DNA of 59,172 nt from positions 1 through 59,172 of the forward strand of contig JACCQN010000019.1 of assembly GCA_015709215.1 (NCBI GenBank). The letters are read 5' to 3'. Positions 24,505 through 33,685 of this stretch are shown here, piece by piece. The stretch's first letter is position 1; every line of letters begins with the position of its first letter. This DNA comes from Bacteroidales bacterium (lineage in GTDB: Bacteria; Bacteroidota; Bacteroidia; Bacteroidales; F082). The notes under the pieces are model-generated. The model searched no databases and had not been told where the DNA came from. It saw nothing but the letters and a program-made list of their open reading frames with translations. Position numbers and translations under genes: made by a program.

Positions 24505-25125
24505 ATGAAAGAAGCACCAAAAGCCTTGCTTGGCTACGAAAAAATTGAAAAGTTTGCACCCGAAAAACTGGATCAGCTTGAAAAACATTACAGGGCTATC
24601 CTTGAGCTGATAGGCGAAAACCAAGAACGCGAAGGACTGGTAGATACGCCGCGCAGGGTTGCTAAATCGATACAATTTCTTACGCAAGGCTACGATCACG
24701 ATCCGCGTGAAATACTCCTCTCGGCAAAATTTAAAGAGGATTACCGCGAAATGGTCATTGTGAAAGATATTGAAATTTTCTCGCTCTGCGAACACCATAT
24801 GATTCCCTTTATCGGGAAGGCTCATGTGGGTTATATCCCCAACGGATACATCACCGGATTGAGCAAATTAGCCCGTGTGGTTGAAGCTTATTCACGCCGG
24901 TTGCAGGTGCAGGAACGTTTAACCACTCAAATCAAGGAAGCCATTCAGGATGCTTTGAATCCGCTTGGCGTTGCAGTGGTAATAGAGGCACGTCATTTAT
25001 GTATGGCTATGCGAGGTGTCCAAAAACAAAGCTCCGTAACAACAACTTCCGATTTTACAGGGGCTTTCCGAAAAGCTGAAACACGCTCTGAATTTATCAG
25101 CCTGATTGGCTCAAATCTTCATTAA
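24505..25125 (+). CDS. folE: GTP cyclohydrolase I
   Basis: This 206-residue enzyme turns GTP into dihydroneopterin triphosphate, the first step to folate and biopterin. The type I signature is clear: Asp-Thr-Pro-Arg-Arg-Val-Ala-Lys, then Ser-Leu-Cys-Glu-His-His-Met (Cys and His bind zinc) near residues 93-99, Gly-Leu-Ser-Lys-Leu-Ala-Arg, Gln-Glu-Arg-Leu-Thr and Ala-Arg-His-Leu-Cys-Met (the third ligand). Length fits the family. It follows the PTPS/QueD gene and precedes the Bax-inhibitor gene by 33 bases, so all three may share a transcript. Confidence 0.95.
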   Translation: MKEAPKALLGYEKIEKFAPEKLDQLEKHYRAILELIGENQEREGLVDTPRRVAKSIQFLTQGYDHDPREILLSAKFKEDYREMVIVKDIEIFSLCEHHMIPFIGKAHVGYIPNGYITGLSKLARVVEAYSRRLQVQERLTTQIKEAIQDALNPLGVAVVIEARHLCMAMRGVQKQSSVTTTSDFTGAFRKAETRSEFISLIGSNLH

Positions 25126-25158
25126 ATTATTGTTTTTCTGTAATTTAAATCAGTCACT

Positions 25159-25884
25159 ATGAATCAACTCAATCCTTCATTCACAACAGAAGCAAGGTTT
25201 AAAGCTCAAACATTAGCTAAAACTTTTTTAGCCAATGTTTTCAGCTGGATGTTTCTGGCTTTGGCCATTACAGCACTTGTTGCATACCTTTTTGCCGCTA
25301 ATGAGGCTTTTATGCAGTTTATGTTTAATGCAGAAACCGGCGGCATGTCCTTTGGCGGTTGGATTGTGATGTTAGCACCTCTGGGCCTGGTATTATGGAT
25401 GTCGATGGGATTTTCAAAAATGAGTGTGCAATCGCTTACCTTGATCTTTTTGCTTTACTCCATCTTGATGGGGCTCAGTTTGAGTTTTATCTTTTTGGCT
25501 TATACAAGCGCTTCCATTGCTAAAACCTTTCTCATCACCAGTGGTATGTTTGGCGTGATGGCTTTTGTTGGTTACACTACAAAAACAGATTTAAGCCGGT
25601 TTGGCTCCCTGATGATGATGGGATTGGTAGGAATTATTATTGCCTCAGTGGTGAACTTTTTCCTTAAAAGCCCCATGATGGATTATATTGTCAGTTTTAT
25701 CGGAGTGCTTGTTTTTACAGGCCTCACTGCTTATGACGTTCAAAAATTAAAACGGCTGGGAGCCTCAGCACTCCAGCAGGGTGATACGCTTCGCAAGGTA
25801 ACTATTTTGGGTGCCCTGACGCTTTATCTCGATTTTATCAATTTATTCTTATTTTTGCTGCGCTTTTTCGGCAATCGCAAATAA
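25159..25884 (+). CDS. Bax inhibitor-1/YccA family membrane protein
   Basis: The 241-residue protein has seven membrane spans across nearly its whole length and the family features: Thr-Tyr/Phe-Leu-like openings near residue 20, a Gly-Tyr-Thr-Thr-Lys-Thr-Asp segment mid-protein, and Tyr-Asp-Val-Gln-Lys-Leu followed by Ala-Leu-Thr-Leu-Tyr-Leu-Asp-Phe-Ile-Asn-Leu-Phe at the C-terminus. The two Asp residues there match the pH-sensing pair of BsYetJ. Bacterial members leak Ca2+ in a pH-dependent way or modulate membrane proteases. It probably belongs to the same transcript as folE. Confidence 0.9.
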   Translation: MNQLNPSFTTEARFKAQTLAKTFLANVFSWMFLALAITALVAYLFAANEAFMQFMFNAETGGMSFGGWIVMLAPLGLVLWMSMGFSKMSVQSLTLIFLLYSILMGLSLSFIFLAYTSASIAKTFLITSGMFGVMAFVGYTTKTDLSRFGSLMMMGLVGIIIASVVNFFLKSPMMDYIVSFIGVLVFTGLTAYDVQKLKRLGASALQQGDTLRKVTILGALTLYLDFINLFLFLLRFFGNRK

Positions 25885-26025
25885 GACAAAAACTCACCAG
25901 AAAAATCACAAGAATCTCTTAAATAAAATAAAATCAAGCCTTTCTAATTGAATATCAGCACTCAACAATTGAATTAAAAAAGTTTGAATTCATACAGCCG
26001 CTAAGAGACAAATCAAACGAAAAAC

Positions 26026-26907
26026 ATGAAAGCTTACGTATTTCCCGGTCAGGGAGCACAATTTGTGGGTATGGGAAAAGATTTGTTTGACAAATCTGCC
26101 CGGGCTAAGGAGCTCTTTCAGAAAGCTAACAGTATTTTAAAGTTTAAAATTACTGATCTGATGTTTGAGGGAACAGATGAAGACCTCAGACAAACCAAAG
26201 TTACCCAGCCAGCTATCTTTTTACATTCTGTAATTCTGGCACTTACAATGGAAGAATTTAAACCGGATATGGTAGCGGGTCATTCGCTGGGAGAATTTTC
26301 GGCACTGGTTGCAAACAAAACTCTACTTTTTGAAGATGGACTGAAGTTGGTTTACAAACGAGCTTTGGCCATGCAAAAAGCCTGCGAAACAGAACCAGGC
26401 ACAATGGCTGCTATCCTGGGATTGGAAGACAAAGCCGTTGAAAACATTTGCTCAGGCATCAAAAATGAAATTGTTGTTCCGGCAAACTACAACAGTCCTG
26501 GTCAGCTGGTAATTTCAGGATCGCAAAAAGGTATCGAAATTGCCTGTGAAAAATTACTCGAAGCTGGTGCCAAAAGAGCTCTGCCATTAAAAGTTGGTGG
26601 CGCATTCCACAGTCCTTTAATGGAGCCGGCACGCCTTGAACTGGCCGAAGCCATTGCTGCAACAAGATTCAGCAGAGGCATTTGTCCAATCTACCAAAAT
26701 GTTACCGGTCAGTCTGTTAACGATCCTGAAATCATAAAAACAAACCTTATTGCACAGCTTACCGCTCCTGTTAGGTGGACGCATATCATGAACAATATGA
26801 TAGCCAATGGAGCAAAAACTATTATTGAGGTTGGCCCCGGAACAGTTTTGCAAGGCCTCTTTAAAAAAGTTGACCGCAACATTGTAACAATGAGCGCAAC
26901 CATTTAA
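26026..26907 (+). CDS. fabD: Malonyl-CoA:ACP transacylase
   Basis: This 293-residue enzyme loads malonate onto acyl carrier protein for fatty-acid synthesis. Seen are the N-terminal Phe-Pro-Gly-Gln-Gly-Ala-Gln motif, the nucleophile Ser near residue 88 in Gly-His-Ser-Leu-Gly-Glu, an Arg further on in Lys-Arg-Ala-Leu-Ala-Met-Gln, and the partner His in Gly-Gly-Ala-Phe-His-Ser-Pro-Leu-Met. Length fits the family. No other fab genes are adjacent; it stands alone and ends in a terminator. Confidence 0.95.
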   Translation: MKAYVFPGQGAQFVGMGKDLFDKSARAKELFQKANSILKFKITDLMFEGTDEDLRQTKVTQPAIFLHSVILALTMEEFKPDMVAGHSLGEFSALVANKTLLFEDGLKLVYKRALAMQKACETEPGTMAAILGLEDKAVENICSGIKNEIVVPANYNSPGQLVISGSQKGIEIACEKLLEAGAKRALPLKVGGAFHSPLMEPARLELAEAIAATRFSRGICPIYQNVTGQSVNDPEIIKTNLIAQLTAPVRWTHIMNNMIANGAKTIIEVGPGTVLQGLFKKVDRNIVTMSATI

Positions 26908-26933
26908 AAGATTGATTCAATAAATGTTTATTT

Positions 26934-26973
26934 AAGCCATCCTCCATTCTTTGAAGGTTGGCTTGTTTTTTTT
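26934..26973 (+). terminator. Terminator of fabD
   Basis: AAGCCA and CCT pair with AGG and TGGCTT around one T-T mismatch, and eight T follow after one G. The T-run runs into the region just before metX, so that gene is read separately or by read-through. Confidence 0.8.
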
Positions 26974-26978
26974 CTATA

Positions 26979-28001
26979 ATGGACAAAAATCACTATTATT
27001 TCAACAAAAGAATATTCAGAACCGAAACAGGGGAAGAAATTTCTGACCTTCGAATCGCATATCAAACCTGGGGAAAATTAAATGCTGAAAAAGATAATGT
27101 GATTTGGGTATGCCATGCCTATACCGCCAATGCCGATGCTCAGGATTGGTGGCCCGGCATGATTGGCCCGGGATTATTGATGGACACTGATCGCTATTTT
27201 GTGATTTGTGCCAATGTTATCGGTTCGTGCTATGGTACTACCGGTCCGCTCGACCTCAACCCAAAAACAGGACGACCCTGGATGCGTGAGTTCCCAAAAA
27301 TTACGGTTCGAGATCTGATTAAGGCTCACGAAATCCTAAGAAAATCTATTGGGATAGCAAAAATTCACCTGATTATTGGTGGTTCTATCGGAGCCTTTCA
27401 GGCACTGGAATGGTCTGTTATGTTTCCGGAAGTGATTGAAAATATGGTTTTTATCGCAAGCAGTGCTTTTGCCTCACCCTGGAATATTGCCTTCAACGAG
27501 GCACAACGAATGGCCATTAGGGCCGATCCAAGCTTTTATGATGATACTCCCGAAGGGGGCAAAAAAGGTCTGAAAGCAGCCCGCGCCATAGCACTGATCA
27601 GTTACCGAAATTCGAAAGCCTACAATTCAACACAAAAAGATGAAAGCCCTACTCTTTCAGGTAATTTCAAAGCTGTCAGTTACCAGAATTATCAAGGCGA
27701 TAAACTTGTAAAACGCTATAATGCTTATAGTTACGTAATCATGTCGCATCTTTTTGATGGCCATCATATTGGCAGAGATCGCGGAACTGTTGAGGAAGTT
27801 TTATCACATATCAAAGCCAAAACACTCCTCATTGCCCTGGATACTGATCAGCTTTTTCCTCCTGAAGAACAGGCTTTTATGGCTAATCATATTCCTTTCA
27901 GCAAGTTGGTCACTGTAAAAACAAATTTTGGTCATGACGGATTTTTAATCGAAACGGAGCAGATTACTAAAATGGTTAGCACATTTCTTACCAAGGAATA
28001 A
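26979..28001 (+). CDS. metX: Homoserine O-acetyltransferase
   Basis: I start at the ATG at 26979; an in-frame TTG at 26958 lies inside the fabD terminator. The 340-residue alpha/beta hydrolase has Gly-Gly-Ser-Ile-Gly-Ala-Phe-Gln-Ala-Leu-Glu-Trp with the nucleophile Ser, an acid Asp in Ala-Leu-Asp-Thr-Asp-Gln-Leu-Phe and the His in Gly-His-Asp-Gly-Phe. The family acetylates homoserine (some members succinylate it) at the start of methionine synthesis. Ser-Ile-Gly-Ala-Phe replaces the usual Ser-Met-Gly-Gly-Met, a mild variant that may bear on acyl-CoA choice. Confidence 0.88.
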   Translation: MDKNHYYFNKRIFRTETGEEISDLRIAYQTWGKLNAEKDNVIWVCHAYTANADAQDWWPGMIGPGLLMDTDRYFVICANVIGSCYGTTGPLDLNPKTGRPWMREFPKITVRDLIKAHEILRKSIGIAKIHLIIGGSIGAFQALEWSVMFPEVIENMVFIASSAFASPWNIAFNEAQRMAIRADPSFYDDTPEGGKKGLKAARAIALISYRNSKAYNSTQKDESPTLSGNFKAVSYQNYQGDKLVKRYNAYSYVIMSHLFDGHHIGRDRGTVEEVLSHIKAKTLLIALDTDQLFPPEEQAFMANHIPFSKLVTVKTNFGHDGFLIETEQITKMVSTFLTKE

Positions 28002-28032
28002 CCAAAGGCAATATCTTTCGTTCAAAAAAATA

Positions 28033-28040
28033 TACTTTTG
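28033..28040 (+). promoter_or_regulatory. -7 box TACTTTTG for the CDF transporter
   Basis: TACTTTTG lies 15 bases before the start codon at 28056, so the untranslated leader would be very short. Confidence 0.5.
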
Positions 28041-28055
28041 TAGTTTAAGAAAAGC

Positions 28056-28994
28056 ATGATAAAATCAAGAGAAAAGCGCATTATCAGGGCATCCTGGATA
28101 GCCATACTGGCAAACGCCTTTCTGTCAGTCCTCAAAATCGTTGCGGGCTTTTTATCTGGTAGTATGAGCCTTGTCGCTGATGGAATTGATTCGGCGAGTG
28201 ATATTTTAGGGTCAGTTATCACCCTTCTTACGGCACGTATTATTTCGCGTCCGCCAAATATCAAACATCCTTACGGTTACGACAAAGCCGATACGATTGC
28301 TTCCACACTTCTGGCTTTCCTGATTTTCTTTGCCGGCGCACAACTGGCAATCGCCACCTTTGGACGGTTGATAAGTGGAGAAGAAGGGGTTATTCCCGCC
28401 CCAATGGCAGCCATTGTGGTCATCATTTCCATAGCCGGGAAACAGCTGTTGGCTCATTACCTCCGCAAAACCGGCAAAAAAATCGACAGCCCTATGTTGC
28501 AAGCCAACGCCAAAAACATGCAAAACGACGTTATCATTTCACTGGCTGTTTTGCTTGGGCTTGTCTTCACCCATGTTTTTAATTACCCTTTACTTGATCT
28601 TATAACAGCTCTTGCGGTTAGCGTCTGGATCATGATTGTTGCCATAAAAATTGTCATCCGTTCAAGCCGTGAACTTATGGACGGTCTGGATGATCCGGGC
28701 ATTTACAGCACTATTACCAGAGCTGTGGGCACTATCGAAGGAGCCCATAACCCACACCGCATCAGGGCACGTAAAATGGCCCAGTATTATATGATCGTAC
28801 TCGATATAGAAATTGATGGCAAAAAAAGTTTGAATGAAGCGCATGAAATTACTCATAAGGTTGAAGATGAAATTAAAAGACGGATTAAAAATGTTTATGA
28901 TATCCTCATTCATGTTGAACCACTTGGTGCCGACCGCTCACAAGAAACCTTTGGTGTGTCGCCCGGCGATCTGTTAAACAACCAATATGACTAA
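28056..28994 (+). CDS. Cation diffusion facilitator metal transporter
   Basis: The 312-residue protein has six membrane spans (about 10-200) and a C-terminal cytoplasmic domain (about 210-295) with His-Asn-Pro-His-Arg-Ile. Metal-site residues in span 2 are Asp-Gly-Ile-Asp-Ser-Ala-Ser-Asp (AspxxxAsp). In span 5 the usual His-x3-Asp of zinc transporters is replaced by Asn-Met-Gln-Asn-Asp, which suggests a metal other than zinc, perhaps Mn2+ or Fe2+. It exports divalent cations in exchange for protons. It stands alone between metX and purL with its own promoter box. Confidence 0.88.
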   Translation: MIKSREKRIIRASWIAILANAFLSVLKIVAGFLSGSMSLVADGIDSASDILGSVITLLTARIISRPPNIKHPYGYDKADTIASTLLAFLIFFAGAQLAIATFGRLISGEEGVIPAPMAAIVVIISIAGKQLLAHYLRKTGKKIDSPMLQANAKNMQNDVIISLAVLLGLVFTHVFNYPLLDLITALAVSVWIMIVAIKIVIRSSRELMDGLDDPGIYSTITRAVGTIEGAHNPHRIRARKMAQYYMIVLDIEIDGKKSLNEAHEITHKVEDEIKRRIKNVYDILIHVEPLGADRSQETFGVSPGDLLNNQYD

Positions 28995-29060
28995 TTGCCT
29001 GCTGTCAATTAATTATATTGTTTATCTGTCTGTTTTCGTTAGCAAATTGTTGTCATTTTA

Positions 29061-29068
29061 TATCTTTG
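29061..29068 (+). promoter_or_regulatory. -7 box TATCTTTG for purL
   Basis: TATCTTTG matches TAnnTTTG, 43 bases before the start codon, with a TTG about 11 to 13 bases further upstream that is too close for an ideal -33 element. Confidence 0.45.
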
Positions 29069-29111
29069 CAGCAGTTTTTTCTTTGCTCATTTCCTGCAAA
29101 ACGCAAAACCC

Positions 29112-32100
29112 ATGATACTGTTTTTTCAGCCCTCAGCCAACCGCATTATTGCACTGGAATCCAATTCGAAACCTGATCAGGACACCCTGCAAAAGCTCAC
29201 CTGGCTTTTTGCTGGAGCCAGACAAATTCAGGAAAAAACAATTAAAGGTTATTATATTGGTCCGCGAAAAGAAATGATAACTCCCTGGAGCACCAATGCC
29301 GTTGAAATAACGCAAAATATGGGTGTTCAGGGCATTAGTCGTATAGAATCGTTTTATAAAACCGATAAAACATCTACTGAATACGACCCAATGCTTCAGG
29401 CTCGCTATCATAACCTCGATCAGCTTTTGTTCCACATTGAGCATAAGCCCGATGCCGTTCGGTATATCGACAATCTTGATGCCTATAACATTGAGGAAGG
29501 CCTGGCTCTAAGCAATGATGAAATAAAATACCTGGAAGATGTTAGCATAAAAATCAACCGCAAACTTACTGACAGTGAAGTATATGGTTTTGCACAAGTG
29601 AATTCTGAACATTGTCGTCATAAAATTTTTAATGGCATCTTTGTTATTGATGGCAAAACAATGCCGGAAACTTTATTTGCCTTAATCAAAAAGACTTCGA
29701 AGGAACATCCTAACAGACTCGTTTCGGCTTATAAAGACAATGTAGCCTTCATTCTCGGGCCGCAAATCGAGCAATTTGCTCCTGCCACGCAGCATCAGGC
29801 CGACTTTTTTGAAATAAAAAACATCCAAGCTGTCATTTCAATAAAAGCTGAAACTCATAATTTCCCTACAACAGTAGAACCTTTTAACGGTGCTTCAACC
29901 GGAAGTGGAGGAGAGATCCGCGATCGGCTGGCTGGTGGTAAAGGATCAGTACCCCTCACTGGATCTGCAGTTTATATGACAGCCTACCCTCGAACCGAGG
30001 AAAATCGTAGCTGGGAAAACTCATGCGAATCGCGCAATTGGCTCTATCACAACCCTGCTGATATCCTGATCAAGGCATCGAATGGAGCCTCTGATTTTGG
30101 AAATAAATTTGGCCAGCCACTTATTAATGGCAGCTTACTCACCTTTGAGCATAAGGAACAGGAATATTTTGGATATGATAAAGTGATTATGCTGGCTGGT
30201 GGCGTTGGTTTTGCAAAAGCCGACGATAGCCAGAAAGAGAAACCCGAGCCAGGCGATTTGATCGTGGTGCTGGGTGGCGACAACTACCGTATCGGTATGG
30301 GCGGCGGTGCAGTCTCGAGCGTGGATACCGGCGAATTTAGCAATGCAATTGAACTGAACGCCGTGCAACGCGCCAACCCCGAAATGCAAAAGCGTGTTGC
30401 AAACGTTATCAGAGCAATGACCGAAAGCACAGTAAATCCAGTGCGTTCTATCCATGATCATGGCGCTGGAGGACATTTGAACAGCCTTTCGGAACTCGTT
30501 GAAGATAGCGGTGGCATTATCGAAATAGGAAAATTACCTGTGGGCGATCCAACACTTTCTGATAAAGAAATAATCGGGAACGAATCACAGGAAAGAATGG
30601 GTTTGGTAATCCATCCCGATTTTATGGAAATTCTGCAAAAAACCTCAGAAAGAGAACGCGCACCTATGTATATCGTAGGAAAGGCAACTTCGGATCAGCG
30701 ACTTGTTTTTCAAAGAGATGAAACGGTTTACCCAATAGACTTACGCCTGGAATATCTTTTTGGCAAGCCACCAAAAACAGTACTCGAAGACCACTATAAA
30801 TCCTACAAATTCGATGCATTACAATACAATCTTGATGATATTTATTACTACATCAATGAAGTACTGCAACTAGAAGCTGTAGCATGCAAGGATTGGCTAA
30901 CCAATAAAGTTGATCGATCCGTTACAGGTCGCGTAGCCTTGCAACAATGTGCCGGTGCGGTTCAATTACCGCTAAACAATCTTGGTATCACTGCATTGGA
31001 TTACAAAGGAATCAAGGGAATTGCCTCAGCGCTGGGACACGCTCCCGTTGCCGGTTTGATCGACTCGCGCATAGGCTCAAGGCTTTCGGTGGCTGAGGCT
31101 TTAACAAATATCCTTTGGGCTCCTTTGGAAGGTGGCCTCCAAGGCGTATCGCTGAGTGCCAACTGGATGTGGCCTGCTAAAAATCCGGGGGAAAATAGCC
31201 GGCTCTATATGGCTGTAAAATCCTTAAGCGATTTCTGTATCGAGTTGGGTATCAATGTACCTACGGGAAAAGACAGCCTCTCGATGACGCAAAAATATCC
31301 TGACGGCACCAAAGTATTGGCTCCAGGAACGGTTATTGTTACGGCTGCTGCTGAAGTAAAAGATATAAAAAAAGCAGTGAAACCTGTCATGAAAACTGAT
31401 CCGGATACTGCTATCGTTTACATAGATTTTTCATCAGACGACTTTGAACTTGGCGGCAGTAGTTTTGCTCAGCTTTTGAACGGTATTGGAACCAAAGCAC
31501 CTGACGTGAAAGATGCTGCTTACTTTAAACACGTTTTTAATACGCTGCAGGAATTAATTGATCAGGAGCTTATTTTGGCTGGTCACGACGTTTCGGCTGG
31601 CGGCTTGGTTACTACCTTGCTCGAAATGAACTTTGCAAACACTGATTTTGGCCTGGAAATCAGCCTTGATAGCTTTCAAAAACTAGACATCATTCAGCTG
31701 CTCTTCAGTGAAAAACCAGCAGTTGTTTTACAGCTGAAAAAAAATTCTCCCGCCTTTGAGATTCTTTCAAAAGCACAAATCACCTATCATTCCATCGGAA
31801 AACCAATTGCCGACCGGTTGCTTATTTTGCATCATTTTAAAGCATCTTACAATCTGGATATAGATGCCCTGCGCGACAGTTGGTTCAAATCGTCCTACTT
31901 GCTTGATAAAATGCAAAGCGGCGAAAAACATGCCCTGCGCCGTTTTAAAAATTACAAAAAACAAGACCTTGATTTTAGCTTTGGGAAAGGTTTTATCGGC
32001 ACACTTAACAGCTTTGGACTTGAGTCTTCAAGAAGAAAACCAACTGGCTACAAAGCAGCGATAATTCGCGAAAAAGGTGTTAACGGTGACCGTGAAATGG

Positions 32101-32807
32101 CTTACGCCCTATATCTGGCTGGCTTTGACGTTAAAGATATACACATGACTGATCTCATTAGCGGTCGCGAAAATTTGTCGGATGTGCAAATGATCACTTT
32201 TGTGGGCGGATTTTCCAATTCCGACGTCTTGGGATCAGCCAAAGGCTGGGCCGGCGCATTTTTGTACAATGCCAAGGCAAAAGAGGCGCTTGAAAACTTT
32301 TACGCACGTCCTGATACCTTGAGCCTGGGTGTTTGCAATGGCTGCCAGCTCATGATGGAGCTAAACCTAGTTTATCCCGAGCATCCCGAAAAAGCCCTGA
32401 TGCTGCACAATGAATCGGGTAAATTTGAGTCGGGATTCATTAATGTAGATATTCCAGCCAACAACAGCGTGATGCTAAGCAGCCTTTTGGGCAAAAGACT
32501 TGGAGTGTGGATTGCACACGGAGAAGGCAAATTCAGTTTCCCCTGCTATCAGGATAATTATAACATCGTGATGCAATACGGACAGGAAGCCTACCCAGGA
32601 AATCCCAACGGAAGCGATTTTGCCGCAGCAGCCGTATGCTCCAACGATGGCCGGCATCTGGCTATGATGCCTCATATCGAAAGAGCTTTTCTCCCCTGGC
32701 AATGGGCGCATTACCCTGAAAACCGTAAAACTGATGAGGTAAGCCCCTGGATGGAAGCATTTGTGAATGCCCGCAGATGGATCGAACAAACTAAACAAAC
32801 CAAATAA
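29112..32807 (+). CDS. purL: Phosphoribosylformylglycinamidine synthase, single-chain
   Basis: This 1231-residue enzyme makes FGAM from FGAR, ATP and glutamine in purine synthesis. It is the large one-chain type: an N-terminal domain, two AIRS-like ATP domains (His-Asn-Phe-Pro-Thr-Thr-Val-Glu-Pro-Phe near residue 257; Val-Pro-Thr-Gly-Lys-Asp-Ser-Leu-Ser near 715), and a class I glutaminase with Gly-Val-Cys-Asn-Gly-Cys-Gln near residue 1076 and the late His-x-Glu in Pro-His-Ile-Glu. Size fits the family, so no small PurS or separate PurQ is needed. The SDR gene follows four bases after its stop. Confidence 0.95.
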   Translation: MILFFQPSANRIIALESNSKPDQDTLQKLTWLFAGARQIQEKTIKGYYIGPRKEMITPWSTNAVEITQNMGVQGISRIESFYKTDKTSTEYDPMLQARYHNLDQLLFHIEHKPDAVRYIDNLDAYNIEEGLALSNDEIKYLEDVSIKINRKLTDSEVYGFAQVNSEHCRHKIFNGIFVIDGKTMPETLFALIKKTSKEHPNRLVSAYKDNVAFILGPQIEQFAPATQHQADFFEIKNIQAVISIKAETHNFPTTVEPFNGASTGSGGEIRDRLAGGKGSVPLTGSAVYMTAYPRTEENRSWENSCESRNWLYHNPADILIKASNGASDFGNKFGQPLINGSLLTFEHKEQEYFGYDKVIMLAGGVGFAKADDSQKEKPEPGDLIVVLGGDNYRIGMGGGAVSSVDTGEFSNAIELNAVQRANPEMQKRVANVIRAMTESTVNPVRSIHDHGAGGHLNSLSELVEDSGGIIEIGKLPVGDPTLSDKEIIGNESQERMGLVIHPDFMEILQKTSERERAPMYIVGKATSDQRLVFQRDETVYPIDLRLEYLFGKPPKTVLEDHYKSYKFDALQYNLDDIYYYINEVLQLEAVACKDWLTNKVDRSVTGRVALQQCAGAVQLPLNNLGITALDYKGIKGIASALGHAPVAGLIDSRIGSRLSVAEALTNILWAPLEGGLQGVSLSANWMWPAKNPGENSRLYMAVKSLSDFCIELGINVPTGKDSLSMTQKYPDGTKVLAPGTVIVTAAAEVKDIKKAVKPVMKTDPDTAIVYIDFSSDDFELGGSSFAQLLNGIGTKAPDVKDAAYFKHVFNTLQELIDQELILAGHDVSAGGLVTTLLEMNFANTDFGLEISLDSFQKLDIIQLLFSEKPAVVLQLKKNSPAFEILSKAQITYHSIGKPIADRLLILHHFKASYNLDIDALRDSWFKSSYLLDKMQSGEKHALRRFKNYKKQDLDFSFGKGFIGTLNSFGLESSRRKPTGYKAAIIREKGVNGDREMAYALYLAGFDVKDIHMTDLISGRENLSDVQMITFVGGFSNSDVLGSAKGWAGAFLYNAKAKEALENFYARPDTLSLGVCNGCQLMMELNLVYPEHPEKALMLHNESGKFESGFINVDIPANNSVMLSSLLGKRLGVWIAHGEGKFSFPCYQDNYNIVMQYGQEAYPGNPNGSDFAAAAVCSNDGRHLAMMPHIERAFLPWQWAHYPENRKTDEVSPWMEAFVNARRWIEQTKQTK

Positions 32808-32811
32808 AATT

Positions 32812-33582
32812 ATGAGTTCTAAAACAGCAATTATAACAGGCGCAACGAGCGGAATTGGAAAAGCCACAGCTCTGCGCTTCGCATCCAATGGCTGGCAATT
32901 AGTAGTAACCGGCAGACGAACTGAAAAACTCGAAGCCCTCCAAAAGGAAATCTCTGAGAAATATGCAACTCAGGTGGTGATTCTAACCCAGGATGTTCGC
33001 CAACCAGAAAGTGGTAATGAGTTGCAAAAACTGCTCAACAAGCTGAAAATTAAACCTGATCTGTTGGTCAACAACGCTGGCTTAGCAGCTGGATTAGCCC
33101 CTGTACACGAAAGTGAAACCAACGATTGGGAACGCATGATCGACACCAACATCAAGGGCTTGCTTTATATTTCAAAAGCAATTGCTGCCATGATGGTCCA
33201 GCAAGGATTCGGCCATATCATCAATATTGGTTCTATTGCAGGCAAAGAAGCCTATCCGGGAGGCAATGTTTACTGCGCTACAAAACATGCCGTTGATGGA
33301 CTCACAAAAGCCATGCGCATGGATTTATTACCTCACGGAATAAGAGTAAGCCAGGTTGCTCCCGGAGCAGTGGAAACAGAATTTTCGCTTGTTCGTTTTA
33401 AAGGTGATGAGCAAAAAGCTAAAAATGTTTATAAAGGTTTTAAACCTCTTACAGCCGAAGATATCGCCGATGCAATTTGGTATGTAGCCAGCGTACCACC
33501 TCATGTTAACATAAATGATTTATTGATTATGCCAACTGCCCAGGCCAGTGCAATGCAGTTCAACAAGCAAATCAACGACTAA
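32812..33582 (+). CDS. SDR family oxidoreductase, YdfG-like
   Basis: The start is the ATG at 32812; the longer frame runs back into purL. The 256-residue protein has the classical short-chain dehydrogenase motifs: Thr-Gly-Ala-Thr-Ser-Gly-Ile-Gly (NAD(P) binding), Asn-Asn-Ala-Gly, Ser-Ile-Ala-Gly with the catalytic Ser, and Tyr-Cys-Ala-Thr-Lys (Tyr and Lys). Arg residues after the second strand (Thr-Gly-Arg-Arg) favour NADPH. Resemblance to YdfG suggests a 3-hydroxy acid or serine-type substrate. It lies four bases after purL, so it is co-transcribed with it, though no purine link is evident. Confidence 0.87.
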   Translation: MSSKTAIITGATSGIGKATALRFASNGWQLVVTGRRTEKLEALQKEISEKYATQVVILTQDVRQPESGNELQKLLNKLKIKPDLLVNNAGLAAGLAPVHESETNDWERMIDTNIKGLLYISKAIAAMMVQQGFGHIINIGSIAGKEAYPGGNVYCATKHAVDGLTKAMRMDLLPHGIRVSQVAPGAVETEFSLVRFKGDEQKAKNVYKGFKPLTAEDIADAIWYVASVPPHVNINDLLIMPTAQASAMQFNKQIND

Positions 33583-33685
33583 TCAGAATCTTAATTTATT
33601 GTAATTTTTTTCTTAATATTGCTGCCACATTTTATTGCTTGTGTTGGTTTTAATTGCTTTTCAATAGCTTACTAAGTTTACGTTT

